DNA of 64,000 nucleotides from Sclerurus mexicanus (GCA_013396755.1 VWZF01005720.1:1-64000); one strand, 5' to 3'. Positions 37,401-49,941 are shown, numbered from the stretch's first letter. A program made the numbers and translations. Notes: a model not told the origin generated them from the letters alone.

Positions 37401-38228
37401 GCTGAGTGGAGAAATACATTAACTACTTCGAAGCATGTTGGCCTGTTTTATTCCTAGTCAGGGCACCAACATCTCTGCATCTCAGCCAGACTCTGGAAAA
37501 TCAGCATAAACCACAGCACTGTGGGGAGGCTGAAGAGACCTGGTGCTCCGTCCATACAACCCACGTGGTGGTTGACACTCAGGATGGAAAAGCAGTGGAT
37601 GACAGAGCCAGGTAAAAGTGGCACAACCCAGTGGATTAGACACCCGTTTTCCCTGGCAAGGCGAGACACAAGTGGCAGACTGTCATTGCTCCCTGGTTGG
37701 ATTTCCTCCCTGGCACTCAGTGCCAAAATGCCCTTTTTTGTTGGCGGTTCTGTCTTGTCCATCCCAAAGGTGGTGCCTGCTGCCTCCTCCCGCTGCTCTG
37801 GAGCCTTCCTGCCTCTTTTTCACAGGCAGAGGTGTTTTCATAGAACAGTAGTGAGCAAAGCCCCCAAACCAGCCACCACAAGCAGACACCTCTCCTTCTG
37901 CCCTGTAACTTGGGAGGGACTTCATTCTTTCAGGGCTATCATTTCAGTCCCTGGAGTCTCCCATGGTGGGAGTTCAGCAAGAGCCAAAGGCATTTCTCCT
38001 TGCAAAGAGCACTGCAAGGCATTTCTCTCTGCCCCCTGCAGTGCCCACTTTCTTTTTCTTACCCTGGTCTTTTTACCCCCTTTTGAACTCACATGGCACC
38101 ACACGTCTTCCCAAATGGTGGCTTTAGTGATGGATTTGGCTTTTTGCTTTTGAGTGGTTGGGTTTGTTAAGATAAAACACTCAGTGTTTTCACTTCCCAG
38201 TGCATGCAGTTTTAGAACCAGGTTCCTA

Positions 38229-38612
38229 AAATCATCACAGAATGGTTTGGGCCAGAAGGGACCTCAAGACCATCTTGTTTCAATTCCCTGTCATGGGCAG
38301 GGACACCTTCCACTAGCCCAGTTTGCTCCAAGCCCCTTCTGAGGTGGCTTTGGACACTTCCAGGGATGGGGCAGCCACAGCTTCTCTGGGCAACCTGTGC
38401 CAGGGCCTGCCCACCCTCACAGGGAAGAATTTCTCTCTAACTTCCAATCTAAATCTTTTCTCTTCAAGTTTACAACCATTCCCTTTTGTCCTGTCACTCC
38501 ATGCCCTTGTCCAAAGTCCTTCTCCAGCTTCTTTAGGCACTGGAAGGGGCTCTAAGGGGTCCCCAGAGCCTTCTTTTCTCCAGGCTGAGCATCCCCAGCT
38601 CTCTCCACAGAC
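38229..38612 (-). mobile_element. CR1 LINE, 3' UTR and ORF2 C-terminus
   Basis: The plus strand opens with 'atcacagaatggtttgggcc' and continues through the reversed CR1 landmarks to 'ttctccaggctgagcatcc'. On the minus strand about 60 codons of the ORF2 end remain open, including DRTKGNGCKLEEKRFRLEV and WHRLPREAVAAPSLEVSKA. Upstream of that the frame is broken. It belongs to the same young-looking subtype as the copies at 31.6, 55 and 59.5 kb ('ctgtggctgccccatccctg'). Confidence 0.95.
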
Positions 38613-41600
38613 ACAGAATTTGTCCCTTTCAAAAAACATCAGGGAGTTTGTTTAGGAGCTGAGAGGTCTTTACCTGCTTCAATTCTGTCATTTTGTAAGA
38701 TCTCATGATTCAGAAGTGCCCTGGAGCAGATTTTTGTGGATTCATTTGGCATCAGGTTGCTCTGAAATCTGGATGTCGGTGACCTAGAGGGGAGTTTTGC
38801 CTAAAGGAATGGCCACCATTAGGCACCACTTTAGCTGTGGGTGGCTGTGCCATTATTTATAGATAAAACCCTGGATGATTTCAGCTTGCACTCAAAGCCC
38901 TCGTGTCAGGTAACAGTAGTCCAGAATGGTAGAAAAATGATGGATTTTAAGCCTTAAATGTGAGAAGAATTCTTACCCCAGTCTCCAAACATGGACAAAC
39001 ATGCAGGAGTGTGTTCATGTGATCAGAGTTGAGTGGAAAATCCCTGTGATGGGAGCAAAAAAGATTCCTTCATGCTCTTACACCAAGAAATCTGTGCTCT
39101 TGTCCTCAAAAAGTGGGTCTGGAGCAGGATCCTGCAGTTCAGGATGGAGGGATATGGAGGTGCCCTGTCTTTGTCCCTGGCAAAGAGGCAGGTTGGGCTC
39201 CTCACCTGCAGCACTATTTGATATAAAAACCCTTTTTGTGGCAGCACAGCCACCTACAAGCACTGGAATGGCTCCATCCCACCTTGGGACTGTCCCCTCA
39301 CCTCTTCTACTTGTGTACAACGGGAAGCATCCCATTCCCAGTGAACTTCTGTCACCAAATCCTGTTTATTTTTCTTCCGCTGTGTTTCCAATTGGGACGT
39401 TTCGGTTTCTTTCCTGATTCAGAATATTTAACATATCTGAACTTTTGTGACAGAAAGGAGTTTGCTCTCGGCCATTGCACCAAAAATCAAGCCAGCACCC
39501 GCTGGGTTTGGTTCGCCTCAGTAACTCGACTGTGTGAAGAACGGAATAGAAACAGAGTCCCTGAACAAAAACCCATCCCTGCCTGCAAGGACGGCTCCCC
39601 CAGTGCCTCTTTGACAGGCATGACCCCAGAGCAGGTGGCAGCTGAGAGGACAAGCACGGGGCTGCTTTTCTCTGTACAAGACAGGCTGTGCAATGCAGCC
39701 CCTGACGCTGGCTGGGGGCTGCCTGGTACTCTCACGTTTTTTAATCACCTTCTCGAGTGGAGCCAGCGTCCCCTTTGATGTGGCGCTGGTTTCATTAGTG
39801 CTCCTTCAAGCTGAATACCTGATTAGCCACGGGGAGCTGAAGGGGCCTTTCTTCTCCTTTTTATTTCCACTTTCATAATACTTCCCACAAAGAGCCCCCG
39901 TGCCCTTCCCTTGTTAAGAATCAAAAAGCTGGTGCTAGGCCAGAGCGAGTGAATTTGGGTGTGTTTGGCAGCTCAAATGAATTAAACCTCACACCCACAG
40001 CCCAGCTTTGAGCGAGAGTTATTTCCATGCTGTCCTTCGTGGTGTTTTCACTGTGTTGGGGTTCTTTCCATCTCTCTAAAATCCAGGGCAGCTGCAGAAT
40101 GGCTGGGAACAAGCATTTCACTTACCCCCCTTCACAGGGGCTCCTCTGCACGAGGGCTGTGAGGGATCTGTGAGCACACCAGGTCTCACTGATTTCTGCC
40201 CCTGCAGAGGGATGAGTTTCAGCAAATAGACCCATTGACCCACTGGGAAATGGACCTTCTGAAATGCCATGTAGATCCTAAATATCTTTGCATCCCTCCT
40301 TTCCTGCAATAGGAGACAGATCATCCAGTATTGTACATGAGTTTAAGAGGGCTGTGGTTTGGGGGAAAAAGAAAAGGAAGCCTCGGTTACCAGAGAACTG
40401 CTGAGAAATAAAGTCATCTGACCACTTGCAAAGACTTCACAGATTTCTGTCTGATCTCCTTCATGGTTCTGAAGACAGAAGACCCAGTAACAAGTGCTCA
40501 GAGATGCTACAAGCTGTTGACTGAATTTCAGGCTGGTTTAGACATCACTCGTGCTCCCCTTCCAGAGCCCATCAATTTGTCATTCCAGATAAGCTCAATT
40601 ATGGGTGCAGAGGGAAAGAAACTACTTTCTCCTGCTTTGAATCATAATATAATCGTAACAGCAAGCCCTTAAAGAGCTGTTCTGCACAGGAGGTGCCAAT
40701 ATGCTCTGCAAAATCCTATGCTGCAGCCAAGGCGATGGACACACGAGAAGGCAGAGACTTGCCTGCTGCAAGAGGAGGATATGGGTCCCCTGAGGGGGAT
40801 GTCGTGGCATAGCTAAGCTCAGCTTTGCATGAAACCTCCAGCCTTTTCCACAATATTTTGTCTTTTCACAGTATTTCTGCTTGTGAATTTATTTTTCCTG
40901 TTCTCCTAGTGGCATGCCAGGACTCCAGAACCCCAAATTCCCATCTGCTGGCTCAAGCCTGGCATTTCGTAGCTCATGAGGCTCCACACAAAAGCAGAGA
41001 GCCTGTGAATGCTGTTCCCCAAGTGTGTCTTGCTGGTCCCAGCCCGTCCCAGCACCCTGACGAGTGTGCGACAGACAGCGCTGCATCACTGCAGGAGATG
41101 GTGGGGAGCACTGAGTAGGCTTTGTCTAATCAAATATCACCGGTGTTCTTACCAGCATCTTGCATGTCCAGTGGTTTTTTAAGGGCAGGAAGAACCACCA
41201 GCTCGATTCTGAGAGCACACAGCACAGTCTCCTGCCCTAGCCCTGTTCTCAACCCATCCCCTGGTGCTTCCCCACAAAGCCCACAAGCAGATGCCACGTC
41301 ACCCCTTGATCTTCTTTGGATAAACTCAACAGGCAGAGCTCCTACATCTGGCTACGAAACATTTTTGGTGGTCCTTGGGCTGTCTCCAGCTTCTCCCTTC
41401 CACCAACACCAGCCCAGCCCAGTCTTCAGCATTTTCTAAACCTGAACGTGCAGAGGCGTCGCAGAATTTCAGCCACCAAAGGCCAAAATTCCCCCCAGCT
41501 GCCCCCCAGCTTGCCCCAGCAGTGTGGGGACAGTGCAGCTTTGCACTTCCAGGTAGATTTTTTTTGTCCCAATCAGTTTATTAAGTCATTTATCTCACAG

Positions 41601-41799
41601 TGAGTGACATTCTCCCTTTTTAGCAGGATAGAATTTTAATCGAAATTGCCCTCTCACATCACTGCGAAATCAAGGTGGTCAGTCAGCTGGTAAAATCCTC
41701 TTATAGAAAGCCCAGCTTTCATTCTTTTATGCTGCTTCAGTCCTGGGAAATTATCCCTTTGGAGATGCCCAATAGATTCTTTACTGTGCTGGTCCGTCT
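38613..41799. other. Unique-looking non-coding DNA
   Basis: No repeat or RNA gene is recognised. The 180-codon open frame at 39,236-39,778 has no domain signature, and other frames are open across the same stretch. Confidence 0.45.
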
Positions 41800-42420
41800 C
41801 TATCCCCTCTCCCGCCTCTGTTGGATCAGAGTCCCAGCCATGTGTTCCTCAGACACCGTCAGCTTCCAACACACAGACCAGTCTGTCAGAATGGAATCCG
41901 AAATGCTGTTATCTCGTGTTGGGTGTAATATCTCTTGGGCTAGGAAATGATCACACATCATTTGGGAAACTTCAAAGAGATTTATTTCTGGTTATATGAG
42001 ACTTCCAGCATACATCTTTATGATTGAAATCTCCCATTACCTGGTATTTCTTTCCATTTATTACAGATAAAAGCTCTAGGAGCAGCTCACCTCTTAATGT
42101 GAACCCATGGTCTGTAATCCCCTTTACAGGCTCCACACACTCACCTCTCACTACACCCCCCCCAACTTTGACAGTCAGAGCTTTAGTATTTCTTTATTTA
42201 ACAGCTAAATGGGTCATGGTCTCTTCTCCCTCTGCCTTTTCTCTTGGGCACACGCTGCTGTTCACACACAGGCTGCAGTCAGCACTTCTAGTGCTCCAGC
42301 CATACAAATCAACCTCCTCTCACTCCGTTGTGGCAATTATATCAGATTTCTTTGAATTACCAAACATTTTCAAACCCTGCCATTGTCAGAAACATGAAGA
42401 ACGGAAGAGGAAAGTGTTCC
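41800..42420 (-). mobile_element. Possible ancient CR1-clade LINE remnant (5' part of ORF2)
   Basis: Short words match the reversed endonuclease-coding section of old CR1 in the right order: 'gattgaaatctcccatta' near 42,022, then 'tccgttgtggcaattatatc' near 42,330. The bases between are too diverged to follow by eye. An open frame of about 160 codons on the plus strand here is probably fortuitous. The call rests on two anchors only. Confidence 0.3.
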
Positions 42421-43304
42421 TACAACCACCAGAAATTAAACAACTTGCTTGGGCATGTGATCTGCCTCTGTGGACAAAACAAAGCTGCCAGTGGTATTTT
42501 GGAAGGTGCTTTTAGGCAAACCACTGCCCCTGCCCGGGTACTCCAGGCAGCATGACGGAGGAGTGCTATTAAACATGGTCAGTCAGACTCCTGGGGAGTA
42601 ATAAATAATATTCACAGAAGAAATGGGAGAGAAGTGAAGAGCTGCAGGGGACTCCCCAGCATCTGCAGAAGACGTTCAGAGCCAACCTTGCAGCTCCTGC
42701 TCAGAGGAAAGCCCTCTGCCTTTGTCTGGGCCTGGGCAGGAAAGGATGCTTATAGGTTGTGTCTTTTAAAGTACACGATGACTGAGTCAGAGCGTGTGTT
42801 TATATTTGGTTGTTGGGTGCTCTAAATATCAGCACCGAGTCAGAAGAATAAATTACTACAGTGGGAAAATAAGGTAAAGTCACTTTCTACTGATGCAGCA
42901 AATTTTAGTGCTGCAAATCCAACGGGGAACAGGGTGAGCGTGTGCCTGGTGATACACCTGGTGTTTGCTCCCAAGGCTGAGCACTGGCAGGTCCACGGGA
43001 TTTAGAGATGGAAAGACACGCGTGGAGGTACAACATGCCACCAGATCCAGGCAGATGTGAGCAGGCCAGGGAGGAGATGTAGCAGTCATTGTTCCAGGAG
43101 CAGGAGGCAACCATTTCTCAAATAACCAAAACTTCCTCACAGTCTCTGAAAACCACAGCAAGAAGAGAATGGGACTAGTTCAAACCAGCACTGCACCATG
43201 GGCTGGGATTCCTCCCACTGGGGGAGTGTAGTTCTCCCTTGGCAGAAAAAAAACCATCTTAGAGACCCTCAACCAGCCAGGAAGAGTTAAGATCTCACTG
43301 CAAT
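42421..43304. other. Unique-looking non-coding DNA
   Basis: Nothing recognisable as gene or repeat. Confidence 0.45.
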
Positions 43305-43568
43305 TCATAGAATTAGGAAACAGTTTGGATTGGAAGGGACTTTTAAAGTTCATCCTGTCCAAGCCCCTGCAATGAGCAGGGACATCAACTAGATCAGGGT
43401 GCTCAGAGCCCTGTCCAACCTGGCCTGGATTGTTTCCAGGGATGGGGCATCCACTGCCTCTGTGGGAAACATGTTCCTGTGTTTCACTTCCTTCCGAGTA
43501 AAGAATTTATTCCTAATATTTAGTATCTAATTAATATCTCCTTTTTTTTCCCGATCAGCTTCTAAGAG
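43305..43568 (-). mobile_element. CR1 LINE 3' UTR and end of ORF2
   Basis: Reversed landmarks include 'ttggattggaagggactttt', 'ccctgcaatgagcaggga', 'ccagggatggggcatcca' and 'taaagaatttattcctaata'. The copy is 5'-truncated near 43,568, with no intact frame. It is of a slightly different subtype ('tcagagccctgtccaacctg'). Confidence 0.92.
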
Positions 43569-46500
43569 CCTGGTCCCAGCTCAAAAGAAATTGGTCTCAC
43601 CTTGCTGAAGATGCTTGGACATGTGTGAAGCCCAAACAAATGGGCAGCAGAAACAGGTAGGAGGGTTGGAGGTGAGATCTTTCAACCAGATGTCCCTCCC
43701 AGTGTCTTCATGGGGAGGGCCTCGTGTGCTGGTCAGAATTATTTCCTTCCGTGGTGCTTGTTTCACTCTGTATTTCACACACTGCTGCCAGGAGTGCATG
43801 TTCCAATGCCGGGAGGAGGAGAGGCTCTGCTGGAACCTTTCAGAGTCAGTAGGAGTCAGGCAGTGGAGAAGCCACAGGCACTTCTGCTCGTGCACAAGTC
43901 CCAGCCCCAGAGGGCAGGCTCGGGCAGCTGCATTTTAGCTCATCACCTGCATCAGCCCCACCACGATCCCTCACGGCTTTAGGCAGGTGCCCTTTTCCCA
44001 AGGCTTCTAATCGCCCTGAGAGAGCCACAGCCCAAAAACCTAAGGGAGCCCAAATCCCTCTGCGAGGCACTAATGCTCAGTGCTGATTTCACACAGAAGA
44101 CCTTTTTTTATTTGTTTTTTAACATGAATGCTGCCCTTGGCATCCTGTAAGACATGCTATATTCCCGTGGGGATAAACGGAGGTTTGTTGCAGCTTTGAC
44201 TGGTCTCTTGTCAGACACACAACATCTAATTCACTGCAGTGTTTCTACTTGTCCCACTCTGGTTGGGTGTACACATTCCCACCATCACACTGCTCCTTCT
44301 AGCTGGGAGGGTTCGTCTCTCCTTTGATTCCTTTGTCTCCTGTGAGGGAAAGGAAAAAGGGGCAGTGCTGGACATTGGTGTGTGGCAACGTATCTCAAGG
44401 GACCTTTCCACTGACACAGAAGGGAATAGCAATGTCTGCCCACAGGGAGCATCCAGCCTCTCTCCCTGGGTGCTCCTCCATCCCAACCTGCAGATCACCT
44501 GGAGGTGTGCGTACATCTGGCTTTGGTCTGTGATTTGCTCTTTTAATCAGGGGAGAGAGGCAGGTCCAGGAAGGACGTGGTTCATCTCAGCTGAAATTTG
44601 GGTATCTGAACCTGCCTGGGTGAACTGCCCCTGGGACAAGTCCCTGCCATCACCAGTGGGAAGGGCATTCCAGCTGCTCGACAGGGCTGTTCTCATTGTA
44701 GAGCCCCACTTGTAGCTTCGGTCTGAGGAAAGATGTAAGCAACGATACTCCCTCACTGCCAAAGTCGAAACCATCCGTGTTTTATCGTGTTTCAACATGT
44801 TTGTAAGGTCCATGTGACTGCTCACCTTTGTTTCCTCTCCAAACGAGGGTTCCTCTCCGTTCCCCTCACACGTGCTCGTGCCAGCCACAAACCACTGCTG
44901 GTTGTCACAACACCACCCCAGTGAAAGACCCGGAGGGGAAACTACAAAGTGCATAAAAGATGTATAAATACAGCAGCTGAGGGGACCTTAAAAGAGCTGA
45001 TTCAGGAGTTTCAGCTGCAAAAACTCAGCTGGTGGGATTTGCTTTTACACCTTTGATACCTCAGAGAGCTGAGTGTGGAGGTGAGGAGTGTGCCCTGAAG
45101 GTGGGTCTGGAAGGGCTTGGAGCCACCTGCTCCGAGGGTCCAGCACCTTCCCCCTGGCAGCAAATGTGGGATGGAAACAGCCCCGTGCCATGCACAGGCT
45201 GCACGAGGGCATTTCCCAGCACCACTGACCACGTGGGTGTTTTCCCAGCCACCTTCAGGAGCCCAGATGGAACCTCGTGCTCCAATTGACACTTCTACAG
45301 AGGAATCACAAAGCGTGTAAAAAGCCAACGGCCCAGAGATAAACTTCAGCACCCGACTGTCATCCTTTAGTTGGCATTCACCAGTTTATACTGGGACTTT
45401 CTGCTTTCTAGACAGTGCCCTGCCTGTCCCAGTGAAGGGGTTTCAGTGCTGGTGGGGAGCATGGAGGCTTTAGAGACAGGGCTTTTCTCCTGGCTTAGGT
45501 AGCACAGTGCAGGTTCATCCATTCTCGGCTGGAACAGATGGAATCAGCAGATAAACAAGGCAGTAAAAGGACACAATTACAGTCAGGAGCGAGCAGGGAA
45601 TAGTAAATTTAATTTTGGATGTAATTGTCCAAAGGAAAGTGCAGATTGTGCAAAAAAGAAAAGCCTCTCCACAGTGTAATTTATGGCACTAAAGAATAAG
45701 CCCAGCAATGAAATATGGGAAACCCCAAATTAGGGACATCTAGAAACCACCTGAACACTTCCTTCCTCCCTCTGCTTTCCCCAGTGCTCTGACTGCACAG
45801 TTAGTTCTGCAAGGCCAGCTTTGGTTGCAGAGTGATTAATGATTAGCAGCAGCCACGATTTTTCCTCAATCCCTTCTGAAGATCAGGGGAGGGAAAAAGA
45901 AACGCAGCTCAGACAGAATTTCTGCCTCATGTTCTGTGCTCTCAGCAGGGCCGGACTCTTGGAACACCAGTGGGAGCTATGGGAGCAGAGAGAGCATCAC
46001 CAGGAGAGGGTTTGCTCCATCTCACAAGTGACCACCCACTCATCCCTTCAGAGCGGATCCTCCTTTTCTTCTCTGTTATTTCCATGGGTGAACTGCCCGG
46101 ACAGTTTGCTGAGTGATGAGAGCTCAGATCATCCATCACCCACCTCTCCTGACGCTGGAAGGAGATTTGCATGTGGTGAGGCACATGGTGCTGCGATCAC
46201 AGCCTCCCCTGACTGCGTATTAGCATGAATTAAAGCCTGGCTGCAGGGATGTTGCCTCCCTCTTTCGTCCCTGTAATGGTTTCTGTTCTGGCAGCTGCTG
46301 CTTTTGAAAATCCCCCGCTCTGGCAGTCAAAGTGAACCTGGAAGTGTTGTTGGGCTGCACCACAAACGAGCCCATTTTAGGCAGCAGAGTTTCCAGAGGA
46401 GCAGCATTGTCCTTGCTGAGTTACCCTCCCTCTGCCAGGGCTTCCTGTTTTTTCATTGTCCTTGAAGCTTTACATTTAGTTGTAAGCATTAAATCAGAAT

Positions 46501-47453
46501 TGAACTCCACTAAGAAATGTGGAAATTATAAATATTCTAATTCTAATAAATGTATAGGAAAACTTGAGTATGGAATACTGAAAAGGTATCACCAGAGTCT
46601 GTCCTTTTAAAGAGGCAGTGCAGAAGACATGATTACACATTCCTATGCCAAGGTGTGAGATCACATCATGCCCAGGCATTATCTCATTAACATCCTGTTC
46701 ATTCTCAAATCTAAATCCAATAACAACTGTTCCATTTTGTGTGTGTATACAATTTGTGGGTTGTCTACCTTTTGGTGGAATCAACTCACCCAAGGCTGCT
46801 GCAAATACATGAATTTCATTCCCACAGCAGACCAGCATATTCCACAGGCCCCTTCTCTGAGTTCAAAAGGTGTGTTTGAAAAGGGCAATTTCTTTAAATT
46901 ACCCTCTTTGCATCCAGGGAAATGACTGACTTTGTACCACCCATTCCGCTTGGAGGTCACTAAAGCATATACCACGTCCTAAACCCTATTCCACCTGTCC
47001 CTAACGGGGCAAATACATTAGGAGCATCTCGTGTGGGATGCTGCTATAGCTGGAGAAAGGAAAGACAGTCTGATTGACCTCATTCCCTGATAAAAATCAC
47101 ACCAAACACTCTGAGAGAAGAGGATAAACATCCTGCCTCAAAGTTTCATTTTACCCACATTGCCCTCCAAGTGCTTGAGAACAGAAGGCTGAGGTTACCT
47201 CCAGCTCACCAGAAATCCTTTTTAACACCTTCAGCTGGCAAATCCTTTATGGAATTACAAACGAGAGATTCTCTGGTTACAAAGGGGTGGCAAAAACCAG
47301 ACTCTCCTCCAGACCATTGCTCAGTGGATCGTATAACCCCCTTCCCAAGAGAGAGCCTGGAGCACCAGCACTGTCTGCAGCAGCTTTTCACCTTGCCACG
47401 AGCAAGGCTGTGGGGGCAAAATAGTCTATATCATGCCATGGTGGTGTGCCCAC
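43569..47453. other. Unique-looking non-coding DNA
   Basis: No repeat is recognised. Open frames near 44.2-44.7, 45.0-45.35 and 45.84-46.2 kb show no domain and no convincing splice sites. Confidence 0.4.
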
Positions 47454-47616
47454 CTTGCTGTTGATACCCAGATGTGGCAGTTTGACACCGTATGTCCCAT
47501 TTTTAGTGCATTTAGGGGAATTTGGCATTAGATTTCGAGTCCGGCTGATGAGGGAAGTGATGCTGGGCTTCTGTAGGAAATGCGTCTTGGAACAGTACAG
47601 CACATTGATGAAGTAA
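47454..47616 (-). CDS. Candidate internal coding exon of an unidentified host gene
   Basis: On the minus strand a pyrimidine-rich tract and AG (ttttctattctttcag) precede position 47,616, and the stretch ends at 47,454 with AACAGCAAG directly before GTGGGC, a standard 5' splice site. The enclosed 163 bases equal one base plus 54 codons, giving a split first codon and a codon-complete end. The frame has no stop and reads as ordinary protein: it begins YFINVLYCSKTHFLQKPS, includes SLISRTRNLMPNSPKCTKNG and ends TYGVKLPHLGINSK. I do not recognise the gene. The segment is basic, Ser/Asn-rich and has two or three Cys; no domain can be named. An ancient plus-strand CR1 starts about 100 bases away, in the upstream intron. 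I see no sister exon in the window, so flanking introns would have to be long. It could instead be a chance open stretch or a pseudogene. Confidence 0.5.
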
Positions 47617-47699
47617 CTGAAAGAATAGAAAACCACTATGAGACACACTAAGTGCATTAAGAATTGGCTGACTTCAGGTCTTAAATATAATTATAACCA

Positions 47700-48345
47700 G
47701 AGACATTTTCTTTGAGTGGGTGTGTGTTTGGACAAATCCCATAGGGACTGGTTCTTGGCTCTACACTATTGTATTTTATCAACAACTTAGGAAAAAGCCC
47801 TTTAAATCATTATCAACAAATTTTCCAGATGAAAAAGACCGGGCAAATGGTCAAAAGAAGGAATCCAGGTCACTAATGCAAACGGGTGATTGGCAATCTG
47901 AAGGGAAGCGAGTACAACCAAGTCACAAGTCGGAGAAGGAAGGTATTTGCCTGGTGGGGGCTCTGGTGGTTCCACACTGGAAAGCCACGACCAAAAAAGG
48001 GTCGCAAGTCGAAGTGAGTAATCAACTGTCCATGAACTGACCTAATCTTTGTATGTATAAGCAGAGGAAGTCCAGGGAGAAGAGGATGATAACGTTGTCT
48101 GGGTATTCCCCGTCTCCCGAAACTGCTGCCAATCCATTGTGCGCCGGTCTCGCATCCACAAAGCGAGCGGGAGGTTGAAAAGCTGGAGGCAGTTCCAGAA
48201 AGAGGCACGAGAACGTACACAAGTCTGAGAAAGATGACTTGCAGGGAGAGATTTAAGGAGCTTAGTCCGTTTAGCTCGTCAAAAGAAAGCTAAGGGGTGG
48301 CTGGACACCGATCCAAGAACCTCCAGGGAGAAATCCAGCATCCAA
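47700..48345 (+). mobile_element. Ancient CR1 LINE remnant (reverse transcriptase to ORF2 C-terminal part)
   Basis: The order of weak but collinear matches follows reptile-type CR1 ORF2. 'gactggttcttggctcta' with 'attttatcaacaactt' fits motif B and the following FINDL-like segment. 'ttttccagatgaaaaag' is the catalytic motif C, where the family has F-A-D-D and this copy reads FPDE, so the second Asp is lost. Then come 'ggtcactaatgcaaacggg', 'gtcgaagtgagtaatcaact' and 'agatttaaggagcttagtcc' with 'aagaaagctaaggggtggct'. Frames are broken many times. It has no avian ATTCTATG tail, which fits an old insertion. Confidence 0.6.
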
Positions 48346-49909
48346 AGTTGTCTTCAGCCTCGCCAGCAGGAATGTCCCACGCCACCAGCCTCGTTCCCAC
48401 ACCAGGTACATGCTTTGGTCATGTCCTGCCACCCCATAGTGGGGAACACACCGGCCTTCGTCCCAAGGAGAAATCCAGCTGCCTGGCCCTGACAGCATAG
48501 CCAGGACTGGCAGCCTGTTGTGCGCCAGATTTTGAGTGTGAATGTGGCCAAACAATTCGGGGATGGGATTCTCCAGCTCTGTTTTCGTTCTGTGGTTTCT
48601 GTCTCTGCTCTGATCCCGGTGCCAAGGAAATGTTGCCTTGTTTGAGAGATGTGAATGTGGTGGCACAGCCTGTCTCGGGACAAGCACTTCCAAGAGGGAA
48701 GCTAAACCAAGACACAGAGGTCGCAGGCTCAGGGAGGGAACTGCTGCACCTTTTCCCCCAAAATGAAAGAAGGATTATGCACCGACCAGCTTGGGCAAGA
48801 GGAAAAGGGAAGGGCTGGAGAGCAGCAACCCTTTGGAATGCTGTACGTGAGAAAGACATTAAGTAATTTTCTGGGCCCATATCTCAGCAGCATTTATTTC
48901 CCTCGTCCTACCTGCCCCTTTTGGAGACCTCTTATCCCATCACTTCAAAGGCCAGTAGCCAAGCACGACAATTACACAAAGGTCAGACTGGGGTGGCTCA
49001 CAGCAGGATGATCCATCTGGCTGCAGATCCTGCCTGGAGTGCAGTCCCTCCCTTTGTGTGGGGGTTTTCTTCCCAACTCTACTGGGAGACGGCTGGAAGC
49101 ACAAAGAGGGAGAAAAACAGAAACGGTGAATACGTAACAGGAACAATTTGTTCTTGGATTTAGAGCTGTCTACGGACAATATGTAAGACAGCGTTTTGAG
49201 TGAAGCATTTGACTAATGATCCCTACAAGGAGCATGGAGGAATTAACGCCTGGAAGCGATACACAGGGATATGGGGAAGTTGGGAGTGGGTGTGACAGAG
49301 GGGGATCACGGCAGTGGCTGAGAAAAGCCCACACTGTTGGAGGTACCTTTTCATGGGGGAGCAAACTGTGAGGAAAGTACGTGGTGAAGAACAAGCTGGA
49401 TGCTTTAGCACATTTTTAAAGCATCCTTAGCACATCATAAGAATGTGGCAATAACAATGTTCCTGTATTTTACAAGCTGCACATTTTTAATTGCAGCAAA
49501 TAAGTGACTTGCAGGAGCTTTACACAGCGTTGGCCAAACTCAGGCCATTGCACCTCGGAACAATTGCATGAATTGCTTAAATATTCAAACCCTGGTGAAT
49601 AAACAAGTATTGTTCTGTGTCAGGTTCTCAACAAACTGTTGCTTCTTCAGCTGAACCTTGTGTTCGCTGTCAAGGCGACTTTCTTACAGCACTTCCAAAA
49701 GCTGACGTGCAAGTGGAACGTCTAATTTGAGGTCTTTCTCGCTAATTGCCCGCACAGAAGAACTCTACACAAGAGCCACGTTCCAAAAAGGCAGAATCTG
49801 AGCTGTTTGTTTATTTTCCCTTCGGTGGGAACGAAGCTTTCCGCGAAGGAGCGACTGCAGCTGAAATGAATTCAGCATCACAATGACAAAACAAGAGGTG
49901 CATTCATGT

Positions 49910-49941
49910 CGCGGCACGCTCGGCGTCGGAGCCCCTCCGCG
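49910..49941. other. Dense CpG cluster
   Basis: Eight CpG dinucleotides lie within 32 bases, and five more lie between 49,820 and 49,855. The neighbourhood is otherwise CpG-poor. No first exon or TATA-type promoter is evident beside it. Confidence 0.55.

Larger units (their letters stand above)
32286..38228. other. Unique-looking non-coding DNA
   Basis: It contains the AT-rich palindrome at 32.44 kb and the CpG cluster at 34.33-34.47 kb, listed separately. Long open frames at 34,834-35,469 (211 codons), 35,147-35,590 and 37,521-38,153 (210 codons) have no domain, no splice logic and overlapping open frames on other strands. I judge them chance products of a GC-richer section. Confidence 0.45.

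Noticed and set aside
37521..38153. 210-codon open frame, plus strand
   Set aside because: No recognisable domain, chance-like composition rich in Ser, Pro and Trp, no splice-supported structure, and overlapping open frames on both strands.
39236..39778. 180-codon open frame, plus strand
   Set aside because: No motif, and competing frames are open on the opposite strand.
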